Assembly (NCBI RefSeq): GCF_014304815.1
Contig: NZ_CP047958.1
Location: forward strand, 1,054,001 to 1,118,000
DNA from: Synechococcus sp. MIT S9220
GTDB lineage: Bacteria; Cyanobacteriota; Cyanobacteriia; PCC-6307; Cyanobiaceae
Direction of reading: 5' to 3'
Length of the DNA: 64,000 nucleotides
The first letter of the stretch is position 1; each line of letters opens with the position of its first letter. The notes under the pieces were generated by a model. The model made no database searches. It was not told where the DNA came from and saw nothing but the letters and a program-made list of their open reading frames with translations. Made by a program: the position numbers and the translations under genes. Shown here piece by piece: positions 8,672-16,934 of this stretch.

Positions 8672-9592
8672 GTGCAAATCTTGTTGATGGGTGGAACCCG
8701 CTTTGTTGGCAAGCCTCTGGTCAGCCGTCTGCTTCAGCAGGGTCACAGCCTCACCCTGTTCACCCGCGGCCGTCAGCCTGTTCCTGACGGGGTTGAAGCT
8801 GTTAATGGAGACCGTGGTGATGATCAGGCTCTCGATCAACTCAAGGGGCGCGCTTTTGATGTGATTGTCGATAGTTCCGGGCGCTCGCTCAATGACAGTC
8901 AGCGTGTGGTGGAGCGCACGGGTGCACCCAGCCATCGTTTTCTGTACGTGAGTTCAGCGGGTGTCTATGCAGGCAGCCAGACCTGGCCTCTGGATGAGGA
9001 CAGTCCTCTCGATCCGGAAAGTCGTCATGCCGGTAAGGGCGAAACAGAGCGATGGCTCATGCGTGAAGGGATCGCTTTCACGAGTTTCAGACCCACTTAC
9101 ATCGTCGGTCCTGGTAACTACAACCCAGTTGAGCGTTGGTTCTTCGATCGGATCACGCATGATCGCCCCATTCCATTACCGGGAGATGGCACAACCATCA
9201 CCCAGGTCGGCCATGTCGAAGATCTGGCCGAAGCCATGGCGCGCAGTCTTGAGGTGGATGCCTCCTGCAACCGGATCTACAACTGCTCTGCCAAGAAGGG
9301 GATCACATTCCAAGGTTTGATCGAAGCTGCGGCGCTGGCCTGCGGCCGCGCTCCAGAACGCCTCGATCTGCGCCCTTTTGACCCCTCCGCTCTCGATCCG
9401 AAGGCTCGTAAGGGGTTCCCTTTGCGACTCAGTCATTTCCTCACGGATATCAGCCGTGTTGAACGTGAACTGGCCTGGACGCCTCGGTTTGATGCAATGG
9501 CTTGCATGGCTGATAGCTATCAACGTGATTACGCGCTGTCTCCAACATCCGCACCGGACTTCAGCGCCGATGAGGCGTTGATCGAGGCCTGA
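8672..9592 (+). CDS. NAD-dependent epimerase / CSP41-like protein
   Basis: About 306 residues, SDR extended-type Rossmann fold opening with ILLMGGTRFVGKPLVSRLL. Downstream are DVIVDSSGRS, LYVSSAGVY, and TSFRPTYIVGPGNY; the usual YxxxK is altered, as in the chloroplast stem-loop-binding CSP41 group, which binds RNA and associates with ribosomes and RNA polymerase. It is therefore probably not a sugar epimerase. Start is GTG at 8672 or 8666; the longer reading would overlap hisA. Its last 32 bp overlap pgsA convergently. Confidence 0.8.
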   Translation: MQILLMGGTRFVGKPLVSRLLQQGHSLTLFTRGRQPVPDGVEAVNGDRGDDQALDQLKGRAFDVIVDSSGRSLNDSQRVVERTGAPSHRFLYVSSAGVYAGSQTWPLDEDSPLDPESRHAGKGETERWLMREGIAFTSFRPTYIVGPGNYNPVERWFFDRITHDRPIPLPGDGTTITQVGHVEDLAEAMARSLEVDASCNRIYNCSAKKGITFQGLIEAAALACGRAPERLDLRPFDPSALDPKARKGFPLRLSHFLTDISRVERELAWTPRFDAMACMADSYQRDYALSPTSAPDFSADEALIEA

Positions 9593-10106
9593 GATAAGCC
9601 AAGGCCGACCAGAGCGCCAGCACCAGAGCTGGCCAGTAGAGCCACCATCCCAGTGCATGCAGGATCAGCGTGAGCTGGTTCGCAGACCAGTTCGCCGGCC
9701 AGAGCATCAGAAACAGGCTGAGAAACTGGAGGGTGGTTTTCCATTTGCCCAGCCAGGAGGCTGGAGCTCCGCTGGAGCTACCCGATCGCCATCCTGAGAT
9801 CAGCAATTCTCGAGCCAGCAGCAGCCATACAGCCCATAGGGGCAGTTGTCGCTCGGATGCCAACCAGATCAATGGAGCGCTGATCAACAACTTGTCAGCG
9901 AGGGGATCAAGTTTTGCTCCCCAACTGCTGCCCCCATCAGCTTTGCGGGCCATCCATCCATCTGCCCAGTCGCTCAAGGCTCCGATCAGCAGTAGCCACC
10001 ATGCCCAGCTCTGCTGTCCTGAAGCCAGCAGCAGCAGCAACGGTGCTCCAAGCACGGCACGCAGCAGCGTGAGTCGATCGGCCCACAATCGCCAGGGAGA
10101 GATCAA
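9561..10106 (-). CDS. pgsA: CDP-diacylglycerol--glycerol-3-phosphate 3-phosphatidyltransferase
   Basis: Makes phosphatidylglycerophosphate, precursor of phosphatidylglycerol, the only phospholipid of thylakoids. The CDP-alcohol phosphotransferase signature D-x2-DG-x2-AR-x-G-x3-D-x3-D is present in full (DWADGWMARK to GAKLDPLADK, residues ~46-70). Four or five membrane helices, Trp- and Leu-rich. 181 residues, TTG start; a second TTG lies six codons in. Length fits the family. Confidence 0.9.
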   Translation of the reverse strand: MISPWRLWADRLTLLRAVLGAPLLLLLASGQQSWAWWLLLIGALSDWADGWMARKADGGSSWGAKLDPLADKLLISAPLIWLASERQLPLWAVWLLLARELLISGWRSGSSSGAPASWLGKWKTTLQFLSLFLMLWPANWSANQLTLILHALGWWLYWPALVLALWSALAYLRPRSTPHRR

Positions 10107-10137
10107 GGCTCAGAATGCGTGCAGTTGATCAGGTCCC

Positions 10138-10608
10138 ATGGTGCTCCAGCAGACGGTCGGGGAGGTGATGTCCGCTCCGGTGCTGACGGTGACGGCGGAG
10201 ACCCCTCTTCAGGATGCAGTCAGCCTGCTGAACGATCACCACGTGAGTGGATTGCCAGTGGTTGACGGGGAAGGCGTTTTGATTGGAGAACTGACTGAAC
10301 AAGATCTGATGGTCCGCGAGAGCGGTGTGGATGTCGGGCCCTACGTGATGCTTCTCGACAGCGTGATTTACCTGCGCAATCCTTTGAACTGGGATCGTCA
10401 GGTGCATCAGGTGCTGGGCAACAGTGTTGGTGATCTGATGCACCGCGACAGCCACAGTTGTGAAGTCAGCCTTCCGCTGCCGAAGGCTGCTTCGATGCTG
10501 CATGAAAAGGGCACCCAACGTCTGATCGTCGTTGATGCACAGCGCCATCCCGTCGGGGTGCTCACCCGCGGTGATGTGGTTAGGGCTCTGGCATCAGCTC
10601 AGAGCTAA
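10138..10608 (+). CDS. Tandem CBS-domain protein
   Basis: 156 residues consisting of two CBS motifs (residues ~8-60 and ~95-150) and nothing else. Key segments are VMSAPVLTVTAETPLQDAVSLL, HVSGLPVVDGEGVLIGELTEQDL and RLIVVDAQRHPVGVLTRGDVVRAL. Such stand-alone modules bind adenosine nucleotides and regulate partner enzymes or channels; no partner can be named. The gene overlaps the next one convergently by 4 bp. Confidence 0.88.
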   Translation: MVLQQTVGEVMSAPVLTVTAETPLQDAVSLLNDHHVSGLPVVDGEGVLIGELTEQDLMVRESGVDVGPYVMLLDSVIYLRNPLNWDRQVHQVLGNSVGDLMHRDSHSCEVSLPLPKAASMLHEKGTQRLIVVDAQRHPVGVLTRGDVVRALASAQS

Positions 10609-11807
10609 CGCTGGGCGGCTGGCTGAATCCGGATCGCGATCGGCTTGATCAGACGGAAGTCGACCATGTCGCCCACACTCAAACCAGCAAACACTTCAGC
10701 TTCCAGCTCAGGGCGGATATCGAGCTTGTGAATTTTGCCGAGTGGGCCTCTCAAGGTCACCTTGTGGTCGGTGCGGGAGAGGCGCACAACTTCGGCTGTC
10801 CCAGTGGCCATGGCCACCCGAGCACCTGCCGGCACCGGTCCGAAATCACGACCCAGCCTGCGGTCTTCTCGCTGCAACGTGAGTTGGTTCTGCTGGGAGC
10901 TGCGCAGATCAACCACCAGTCCCTGCAGCATTTCAATGTTCACCTGATCTCCGACCTTGAACCCCGCTGCGCTTGGGTCGATCGCTGAGGTGATCAGCAT
11001 GCTGTGTCCTCGCGCGCCTTTCACCCTGAGCAGTTTTTGGCCAGGGACCAGTCGTTCGATGGTGGCGTTGAGTTGCGCGAGCTCGAAGGCCTCCAGTAAC
11101 TCGCTTTTCAGGCTGACCTCCTGGGCTGCAAGAGGGCTGATCAGCAGCGGTTCTCCGTTCTCCCGATAGTCCTTGAGCGCTTCACCTGTGGAGGAGCGGG
11201 GCAATTTGCGCACATTCACAGCCAGAGGCTGGATCAGTCGAAAATCAACGGTGTCGCCAACCTCGATGCGATCAAAGGGATTGGCTCCATCGGGGATCAC
11301 CACATCAAGGTTGTTGATGCCACCAAGGGGCCCCAGAAGGTCGATGCTGTTGTCTTGCCGATCGATGCTGATGACCTGAGCTGTTCCTGAGGCCAGCGCC
11401 ACCCGCATGCCTTTCTTGAGCTTGCCCATGTCCGCGGGAAGAATGATGTCTTCGCGGTTGAAACTCAAATCCTTGTTCGCACTGGCCTCCAGCTCAACAA
11501 CGAGGCCGTCGAGAATCGAGATTGAAACCTCGTCGCCTTGCTTCAGGCCAAGGGGATCGAGATCGATGCCCACTGTGAGAATTTCCCGGTGACCATGCGG
11601 ATCGATCACTTCAATGACCTTCTCGGCAGGAAGGGATGTGGTCACGGTTGCTTTCATTTCCGTGATCTCAAAAGCCGCTAGTTGTTCCGGAGAGAACCCG
11701 GCTTCGGCTCTCTGTGCCATTCCGCAGGAGACACCGAGAACGGCAGCTGCAATCCACCTGGCTGGACGCTTTCTGAGTGCGGAATGGAACGCCTGGAAGT
11801 GAGTCAC
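10605..11807 (-). CDS. Exported protein with two homologous ~155-residue repeats
   Basis: A 400-residue secreted protein with a signal peptide ending near AQRAEAG. The mature chain is two copies of the same unit, residues ~45-205 and ~240-395: FEITEMKATV / FELAQLNATI, ILDGLVVELEAS / MLQGLVVDLRSS, GTAQVISIDRQDN / GTAEVVRLSRTDH, and VGDTVDFRLIQPLAV / VGDMVDFRLIKPIAI. Each unit looks beta-rich and may hold two small barrels. Function unknown; not a family I can name. The GTG start was chosen because it gives a proper signal peptide; the longer reading frame would run into the divergent L,D-transpeptidase gene. Confidence 0.7.
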   Translation of the reverse strand: MTHFQAFHSALRKRPARWIAAAVLGVSCGMAQRAEAGFSPEQLAAFEITEMKATVTTSLPAEKVIEVIDPHGHREILTVGIDLDPLGLKQGDEVSISILDGLVVELEASANKDLSFNREDIILPADMGKLKKGMRVALASGTAQVISIDRQDNSIDLLGPLGGINNLDVVIPDGANPFDRIEVGDTVDFRLIQPLAVNVRKLPRSSTGEALKDYRENGEPLLISPLAAQEVSLKSELLEAFELAQLNATIERLVPGQKLLRVKGARGHSMLITSAIDPSAAGFKVGDQVNIEMLQGLVVDLRSSQQNQLTLQREDRRLGRDFGPVPAGARVAMATGTAEVVRLSRTDHKVTLRGPLGKIHKLDIRPELEAEVFAGLSVGDMVDFRLIKPIAIRIQPAAQR

Positions 11808-11884
11808 AGGTCTGAGCAACAGTTGTGCGACGGTAGCCGGATCCGTTCTTGGGTCACAATGTCGCCGAATGTGAGTGCCGAGGC

Positions 11885-12358
11885 ATGGTGATGCAATTGA
11901 GGCGGATGGTCGTATCTGCAGGGTTGGCTTTGCTGACCTTCGGCCTGATCCCAGTGCCCGCAAAGGCTGAGAAGGCCATTGAAATCAGCCTCAAAGATCG
12001 CTATCTGACGTTGTTTGATAACGGAAAGGTGGTGGAGCGCTTCCCCGTTGCAATCGGTGCTCCTGAATCTCCGACCCCTGCTGGCAGCTATGCCATCACT
12101 CGCAAAGAGGAGGCCCCGGTGTATCACAAGGGCGGCAAGGTGATTGCACCGGGTCCCAAGAATCCGGTGGGTGTTCGCTACATGGCCTATTTCCAGATCG
12201 GATCAGGCGAATATGCGATTCATGGAACAGCCTGGCCGAATTGGGTGAAGCTGCGTTCTGCAGTCAGCCTTGGATGCATTCGCATGCTGAACAAGGATGT
12301 GGTCACACTGTTCCAACAGGTCGACGTCGGGACTCCTGTCGTTGTGACTCCCAACTGA
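11885..12358 (+). CDS. L,D-transpeptidase (YkuD domain)
   Basis: A 157-residue exported enzyme that cross-links or anchors to peptidoglycan. A signal peptide (LRRMVVSAGLALLTFGLIPVPAKA) precedes a YkuD domain. The catalytic motif HG-T-x12-S-x-GCIRM is complete (HGTAWPNWVKL, then SLGCIRMLNKDVV), with Cys as nucleophile. Minimal form: no LysM or other binding domain. Start at the second ATG, which gives a normal signal peptide. Confidence 0.9.
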   Translation: MVMQLRRMVVSAGLALLTFGLIPVPAKAEKAIEISLKDRYLTLFDNGKVVERFPVAIGAPESPTPAGSYAITRKEEAPVYHKGGKVIAPGPKNPVGVRYMAYFQIGSGEYAIHGTAWPNWVKLRSAVSLGCIRMLNKDVVTLFQQVDVGTPVVVTPN

Positions 12359-12396
12359 TTTCTGTCTTGTTTGCTCTTATTTGCTGCCGCTCAATC

Positions 12397-12678
12397 ATGT
12401 CTATACGTACCGCTTCTCATGTGTTGTTCGGTTCTGTGCTCGCGCTGATCGCCAGTCCGGTGTTTGCCTCCCCGCAAAAGGAGATGCCTGAACAGACCTT
12501 CCTTGATCAAGTAGAAGCACCGGGCCATGTGCTGGTGACCGCACGCGGCGTTGAAGCTGTGAATGCAGAGGCTCGTCGCCAGGGGCTGCGCTTCCCTGCG
12601 GTTGGCTATTGGTCGCCGGAAAATATCTGCTTCAAGACACCCGCGTCAGGAGATTGCAATGGCCTCTTCCTGCGTTAG
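12397..12678 (+). CDS. Small exported protein
   Basis: 93 residues with a clear signal peptide (MSIRTASHVLFGSVLALIASPVFA). The mature part is short, with two Cys (ICFKTPASGDC) near the C-terminus that could form a disulfide. It follows the L,D-transpeptidase by 38 bp on the same strand, so it may share its transcript. I do not recognise the family. Confidence 0.6.
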   Translation: MSIRTASHVLFGSVLALIASPVFASPQKEMPEQTFLDQVEAPGHVLVTARGVEAVNAEARRQGLRFPAVGYWSPENICFKTPASGDCNGLFLR

Positions 12679-13000
12679 ATATCACCAATTGTTCTGAGAG
12701 TTCAAGCGATCTGTTCTCACAAATCATCATCTGCCGGCACAGTTTTAACTCGTTCAGTGTTCCTGCGACTTTGGTGGTAATGAGTGAAGACTTTGCTAAT
12801 TAATCGATGCATTTTTAAGTATTCAGTCTAACTCTCAATGTGTTGCTGTTTGGCCGGTTTCGATGACGCTAATAGCTCTTCCCAATTGCTGTCATTGATG
12901 TTTGCAGGTATGAGTTTAAGTCGACTCCAGCTCTATGGATAAGAAACACTGGCTGATACGGCGTGGTGTTATCGACCCTGGTTGTGTCGTGAAGCTGATT
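12679..13000. other. Intergenic, nothing recognised
   Basis: AT-rich stretch between convergent genes. I see no reading frame with coding character, no tRNA and no clear terminator hairpin with a T-run. Confidence 0.5.
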
Positions 13001-14506
13001 TCAGGGCGCTGGTGGCGGCAGCAAAGGTGGTGGTGGTGCTCCGACCATTGCATCTGTCCGAGACAGGCTTGGCCTCTGATCTTCAGCAGGCTCTGAATCT
13101 TCAAGGGACTCAGTGATTGGTTTTGCTTGGTCCGAGTCTGTAAAGGGAAGTGCTGTGGAGTCTTCGCTGGGCAACGGTTCCGGTGTCAGCAGAACGGGTG
13201 GAGGCAGGTCTGGGGGAAGATCGCGTTCGAACCGAGGAAACACCGATGCAGGTCCTTCAGCGTCCGATTCTTCGCTCGGACGCGGCTGTTCAAGCAGCAC
13301 GAGTGGATCAGCGGTGATGGGGGGTTCCGGTAAAGGCGAACGTTCAGGCTTGCCAGCTGGTTTGTCCTGAGAGAAACCTGGTTTCAGGGGTTGACGCTTC
13401 GGCTTCCAGATCAATCGGGCAACGGGCTCCACCCCTTGCTCCATCACGCGATTCAGCCCAGCAAGGGCCCTGTCCATCAGGCGATGACCAGCAACTTCGG
13501 TGCAGTCCAGTGGGCCTTTGCATTCCACCTTTGAGCGCAGCCTTTCGCTGAGGTTTTCAACCAAGCCGCCTTGCAGATGGAAGCGGCGTTCACTCAGCCG
13601 CAGCAAGTAGGGCACGTGCACAAAACTGGTCGCTCCACCACTGATCCAGTTGGCGTCTTCCTCGGTAAATCCCTTCACTCCGGGAATGATCAGACGACTC
13701 TTGGAGGCGTGATCAGGCATGTAGGCGGCCACCAGGCCCCGACGACGGGCCAGCTCCCTCGTCTGCTCCAGAGTGAGTCCGTCCCTGCTCATCAACATTT
13801 CCAGCCGGCCATCGCTGCGCAGTCCGTAGACCATCCGGATCCTGGGCAGGTAGTAGCGAATGCGCTGGCCCATGCTGATGCTGTACGCACCCTTGTAGCT
13901 GTCGGGGGGGGAGTTCAGGTCGTTGTAGACACTGTGTAAGCCACCCACGAACATGTCGTAGGTCTCGGCACGTTCTGGAGTGAGTTCTCCGTAGCCAAAC
14001 ACCACGGATCCATTGCTCTTGATCCCAACGAACGCTCGTTGTCGGGATGCCGTTCGGTTCCTGCCCAGCCAAACCTTCCGCCCGAATTTCAGATCTCCGA
14101 GTGGAACGGTGATCTCCTGACCACCGTTGTCGATGTGGCGTTCGTACATCGGGCCTGATACGTAGGCCAGAGCCGCGGAATCCTCAAAGGCGTCCTGCTC
14201 GCGATCCCACCCCTCGAGCAGTCCCAAACGCACCTTCCTTGGGTCGAAATCGAGTGCATAGACCTCGTCATCCGACTGATAGCGGAAGGCTCCAAGCGCA
14301 GCTCCACTGGCTTCCTCCTCCAGTGTTGAGATGACCTCAGGCTGTGGAGTTCCTGGGGCCAGTGCGACAAGGGTTGCAAAGATCCCAAGCGGAACACCCA
14401 GAACCAACCAGCGTTTACGCAGTCGTTTCGGACGGGGACGGCGGCGCCGAACCCGTTTCTTGGATGGGGGGGGCGCAGCAGTGGTGGAACGGACCCGCGT
14501 CACCAT
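13001..14506 (-). CDS. Membrane-anchored protein with Pro-rich tail, possible phosphodiester-glycosidase-like domain
   Basis: 501 residues. An Arg/Lys-rich N-terminus (residues ~15-38) precedes one membrane helix (WLVLGVPLGIFATLVALAP), a globular domain to ~350, and a long Pro/Glu-rich tail ending in PPPPLLPPP. The globular part (YVSGPMYERH, FVGIKSNGSVVFGYGELTPE, YMPDHASKSRLIIPG, GGATSFVHVPYLLRLSERR) faintly resembles NAGPA/DUF2233 proteins, but no catalytic set can be confirmed. Start chosen at the ATG overlapping the upstream phosphoesterase stop by 7 bp. A C8 tract lies close behind the start. Confidence 0.6.
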   Translation of the reverse strand: MVTRVRSTTAAPPPSKKRVRRRRPRPKRLRKRWLVLGVPLGIFATLVALAPGTPQPEVISTLEEEASGAALGAFRYQSDDEVYALDFDPRKVRLGLLEGWDREQDAFEDSAALAYVSGPMYERHIDNGGQEITVPLGDLKFGRKVWLGRNRTASRQRAFVGIKSNGSVVFGYGELTPERAETYDMFVGGLHSVYNDLNSPPDSYKGAYSISMGQRIRYYLPRIRMVYGLRSDGRLEMLMSRDGLTLEQTRELARRRGLVAAYMPDHASKSRLIIPGVKGFTEEDANWISGGATSFVHVPYLLRLSERRFHLQGGLVENLSERLRSKVECKGPLDCTEVAGHRLMDRALAGLNRVMEQGVEPVARLIWKPKRQPLKPGFSQDKPAGKPERSPLPEPPITADPLVLLEQPRPSEESDAEGPASVFPRFERDLPPDLPPPVLLTPEPLPSEDSTALPFTDSDQAKPITESLEDSEPAEDQRPSLSRTDAMVGAPPPPLLPPPAP

Positions 14507-15300
14507 GTCTGCTGGGACCCTCTGAATGCCTGCGCGGTGTCGAGCCAAGGAACGATGGTGCCCTCGGCAACCAGCCATTTGCGGTAACCGTGACGGCAGT
14601 CGTGCCCTCCCGTCAACTCTCCGAACGCGGGAATGAGCATTCGCTGTTCCACCTTGTCGTAGGCAAAGCAAGGAAGCCTGAGCCGATCTGATCCCTGACG
14701 CAGCGTGGTTGTGGGGTGAATATGCCCGCAGAGATTCAGGCCCGCCCGACCGTCCATGGGTTGTTCCGGTTCGTGGCTGAGCCAGAGGTTTCCCAGCCTG
14801 AAGGCAGGATGCTGGGGGAAAGCGCTCGAGTGCAGATGGCGGTCATGGTTGCCGCCGATCAGGAGCACCTCAGCGTTTAAGCGGTTGTGCAAGTTGCTGA
14901 GATCAGTCTTCAGGCGCTGGGTGAGCCCGAGTGGGCCATGGATCAAATCTCCAAGGATGATCACACGTTTTGGATTCCACTGCTGGCAGAGTTTCTCCAG
15001 CCGCTGCAATGTGCCCCTGTCGTCATCACTGGGGAGTGGAATTCCGCAGGCTTGGAACACCTCTGCCTTGCCAAGATGCAGATCGGCAACAAGGAGGTCT
15101 TCACTGGATGGTCGCCAGATGGCTTTCTGAGCCAACAGAACTAGCTCTTCGTCTCGCCATTGCCAGCGACAATGCGCAACGGTTGTGTCTTCATGGGCTG
15201 TTGGCTCGCCATCAGCCTGATTGCTGTTGTTTTCAATGTTGATGGCAGTCAACAGTGGAACGGCACAGCAGAGATTTGCACCATTTTGCTTGCAAAACAC
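14500..15300 (-). CDS. pdeM: Ligase-associated metallophosphoesterase, PdeM-like
   Basis: Calcineurin-like phosphoesterase of the PdeM group (TIGR04123), the nuclease-like partner in the ligase-associated DNA damage response set. Metal-binding motifs appear in order: DLHLGK, GDLIHG, GGNHDRH, LSHEPE and CGHIHP. The other three members of the set (helicase, ligase, exonuclease) are in this window between 31.9 and 37.5 kb, not adjacent. The N-terminus is uncertain: GTG at 15300 gives 266 residues, a TTG at 15252 a shorter form; family similarity begins at WQWRDEELVLL. Confidence 0.8.
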   Translation of the reverse strand: MFCKQNGANLCCAVPLLTAINIENNSNQADGEPTAHEDTTVAHCRWQWRDEELVLLAQKAIWRPSSEDLLVADLHLGKAEVFQACGIPLPSDDDRGTLQRLEKLCQQWNPKRVIILGDLIHGPLGLTQRLKTDLSNLHNRLNAEVLLIGGNHDRHLHSSAFPQHPAFRLGNLWLSHEPEQPMDGRAGLNLCGHIHPTTTLRQGSDRLRLPCFAYDKVEQRMLIPAFGELTGGHDCRHGYRKWLVAEGTIVPWLDTAQAFRGSQQTW

Positions 15301-15402
15301 GGAAGTGTTTCAAAAGCATGTCCGCCCTTCATTGGGCTACATGTCATGGCCTCTCAGCATCTGAGGTGGCAACCTCAGAAGGCACGAGCCGATTGACTTC
15401 TG

Positions 15403-15486
15403 ATGACCCTCGCTTTGTTGCTAGCCCTTCTGGGATCACTCATCGCCATGGGGGTGATCGTGAAGCGTCTTGAGAACAACGGGTGA
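15403..15486 (+). CDS. 27-residue membrane mini-protein ahead of channel gene
   Basis: ATG-to-TGA frame encoding MTLALLLALLGSLIAMGVIV then KRLENNG: a single membrane helix with a charged tail that by the positive-inside rule would face the cytosol. Its TGA overlaps the GTG of the GluR0-like gene (GTGA), the usual sign of coupled translation. It resembles the size of small photosystem and cytochrome b6f subunits but matches none I know (not PetL, PetM, PetN, PsbM, PsbX or PsaM as I recall them). Real gene status is inferred from the overlap and composition. Confidence 0.45.
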   Translation: MTLALLLALLGSLIAMGVIVKRLENNG

Positions 15487-16568
15487 AAGGTGTGATCAGA
15501 GTTCCCAGGGTTTCTTTGTTACTCGCTGGTTTCATTTGTGTTGCTGTTCCAGGTGCGGCACTGGCAGAGCCATTGCGCGTTGGAGTCAGTGGTGCCCCGC
15601 CGTTCGTCATGCCGAAGGGTGAACCGGTTCAGGGGATCAGCATGCAGATCTGGGAAGAAGTGGCGAACCGCCTCGACGAACCCTATGAACTCATTTACCA
15701 GCTGAATACGGAGGCCAATCTGCAGGCCGTGGAAAACGGCGATCTCGATCTTGCTATTGGTCCGATCAGCATCACCCCCGACCGATTGGCCAACCCAAGG
15801 ATTGATTTTACCCAGCCTTACTTCCATGGCAGGCAGGGGTTGATGATTCCCGTCAAGACGCCTGGGTTATGGGCAAGGTTCAAACCCTTTTTTGGCTGGG
15901 CGGCTTTGTCATCACTGGGTGGCTTGATGATCCTTCTGTTTTTGGTCGGCAATCTCATGTGGCTGGCTGAGCGTCGTCGCAACGCCGAGCATTTCCCCCG
16001 TCAATACCTGCATGGTGTTGGTAACGGGATGTGGTTCGCTCTGGTAACCCTTACAACGGTTGGCTATGGGGATCGATCTCCCACAACCAGAGCAGGTCGC
16101 ACCATTGCAGGCGTTTGGATGCTGATGTCGCTGCTGGCTCTGTCCTCAATTACGGCAGGCTTGGCCTCGGCATTCACCGTGTCGTTGTCGAGGTTGGAAC
16201 CCTCTGCCATTCAGGACCGCACCGATCTGCGCGGTAAGACTGTTTCAGTGGTGTCCGGGACGACCAGTGGAACTTGGGCCAAAATTTACGGAGCCCGGGC
16301 CCGTGAATCTGTGAGCCTTGACCAGGCCATCGATCTGTTGGCGAAGGGTGAGGTTGCGGCCGTTTTGTTTGATGAGGCCCCTCTTCGTTATTACTTGCAG
16401 CAGAAACCTGAAGCGCCATTCAAAATGGCTCCCTTCGCGCTTGCGAGTCAGACCTACGGGTTTGTGATTCCAATGAACAGCGCCTTGCGCACTCCGATTG
16501 ATGTCGAGCTTTTGGAGATGCAGCGAAGCGGCGAGGTGAAGTCGGTCACTGATCGGCTGCTTAATTAA
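15483..16568 (+). CDS. GluR0-like ligand-gated potassium channel
   Basis: 361 residues with the architecture of prokaryotic ionotropic glutamate receptors: signal peptide (1-28), first half of a periplasmic solute-binding domain (~29-128), membrane helix M1 (~138-162), pore loop with the K+ filter TVGYGD at 192-197, helix M2 (~207-233, SSITAGLASAFTV), second half of the binding domain (~243-350). Arg in ISITPDR (position 101) matches the ligand-carboxylate Arg, and LFDEAPLRYYL supplies the acidic residue that holds an amino group. Synechocystis GluR0 (slr1257) is the known example; here an amino acid ligand is inferred. GTG start overlaps the mini-gene upstream. Confidence 0.88.
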   Translation: MKGVIRVPRVSLLLAGFICVAVPGAALAEPLRVGVSGAPPFVMPKGEPVQGISMQIWEEVANRLDEPYELIYQLNTEANLQAVENGDLDLAIGPISITPDRLANPRIDFTQPYFHGRQGLMIPVKTPGLWARFKPFFGWAALSSLGGLMILLFLVGNLMWLAERRRNAEHFPRQYLHGVGNGMWFALVTLTTVGYGDRSPTTRAGRTIAGVWMLMSLLALSSITAGLASAFTVSLSRLEPSAIQDRTDLRGKTVSVVSGTTSGTWAKIYGARARESVSLDQAIDLLAKGEVAAVLFDEAPLRYYLQQKPEAPFKMAPFALASQTYGFVIPMNSALRTPIDVELLEMQRSGEVKSVTDRLLN

Positions 16569-16610
16569 TCCGCTGCTTCATTGATGGTGAATGCAAGCAC
16601 ATCCCTGGCT

Positions 16611-16847
16611 TCAGCTGAGCGTTCCGTGGCGGCGTAGTCCGTCTTCGATCAGAAAGTTGGCCAGGCTGCTGCAGCTACGACCCTCGGCTAGGGCTTGCTG
16701 CTTCAGGCGACTCATCACCCCGCCTGCCAAGGTCACATTGAGTCGTTCCGACTCCGCAGCATCAGCAACCTGGGCTGCTGTGAGATCGGTTGGCTCGTTT
16801 TGCAGTTGTTCCTGCAGCTCTTCCAGCAAACTTTTCAAAAATGACAC
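16611..16847 (-). CDS. Small ribbon-helix-helix-like protein
   Basis: 78 residues. The C-terminal half (LNVTLAGGVMSRLKQQALAEGRSCSSLANFLIEDGLRRHG) has the strand-helix-helix pattern of CopG/Arc-type DNA binders, in which the strand sits in the DNA groove. The N-terminus (FLKSLLEELQEQLQNE) is a helix. No toxin gene lies next to it, so it is more likely a regulator than an antitoxin. The Grx-fusion gene is divergent, about 90 bp away. Confidence 0.6.
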   Translation of the reverse strand: MSFLKSLLEELQEQLQNEPTDLTAAQVADAAESERLNVTLAGGVMSRLKQQALAEGRSCSSLANFLIEDGLRRHGTLS

Positions 16848-16934
16848 GTTTTCGTCTTGATTGCGTTACTAAAACGTACCTTTTAGGTGCCCGGCAGCGT
16901 GGCGTAATCTGGCTCGGTTTCTTGATCTGTCTGG

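Noticed and set aside
12916-13104. 62-codon minus-strand frame
   Set aside because: Overlaps the 3' end of the Pro-rich protein gene in another frame and shows no coding character.
16611-16847. Toxin-antitoxin system suggested by the ribbon-helix-helix protein
   Set aside because: No toxin-like gene lies beside it.
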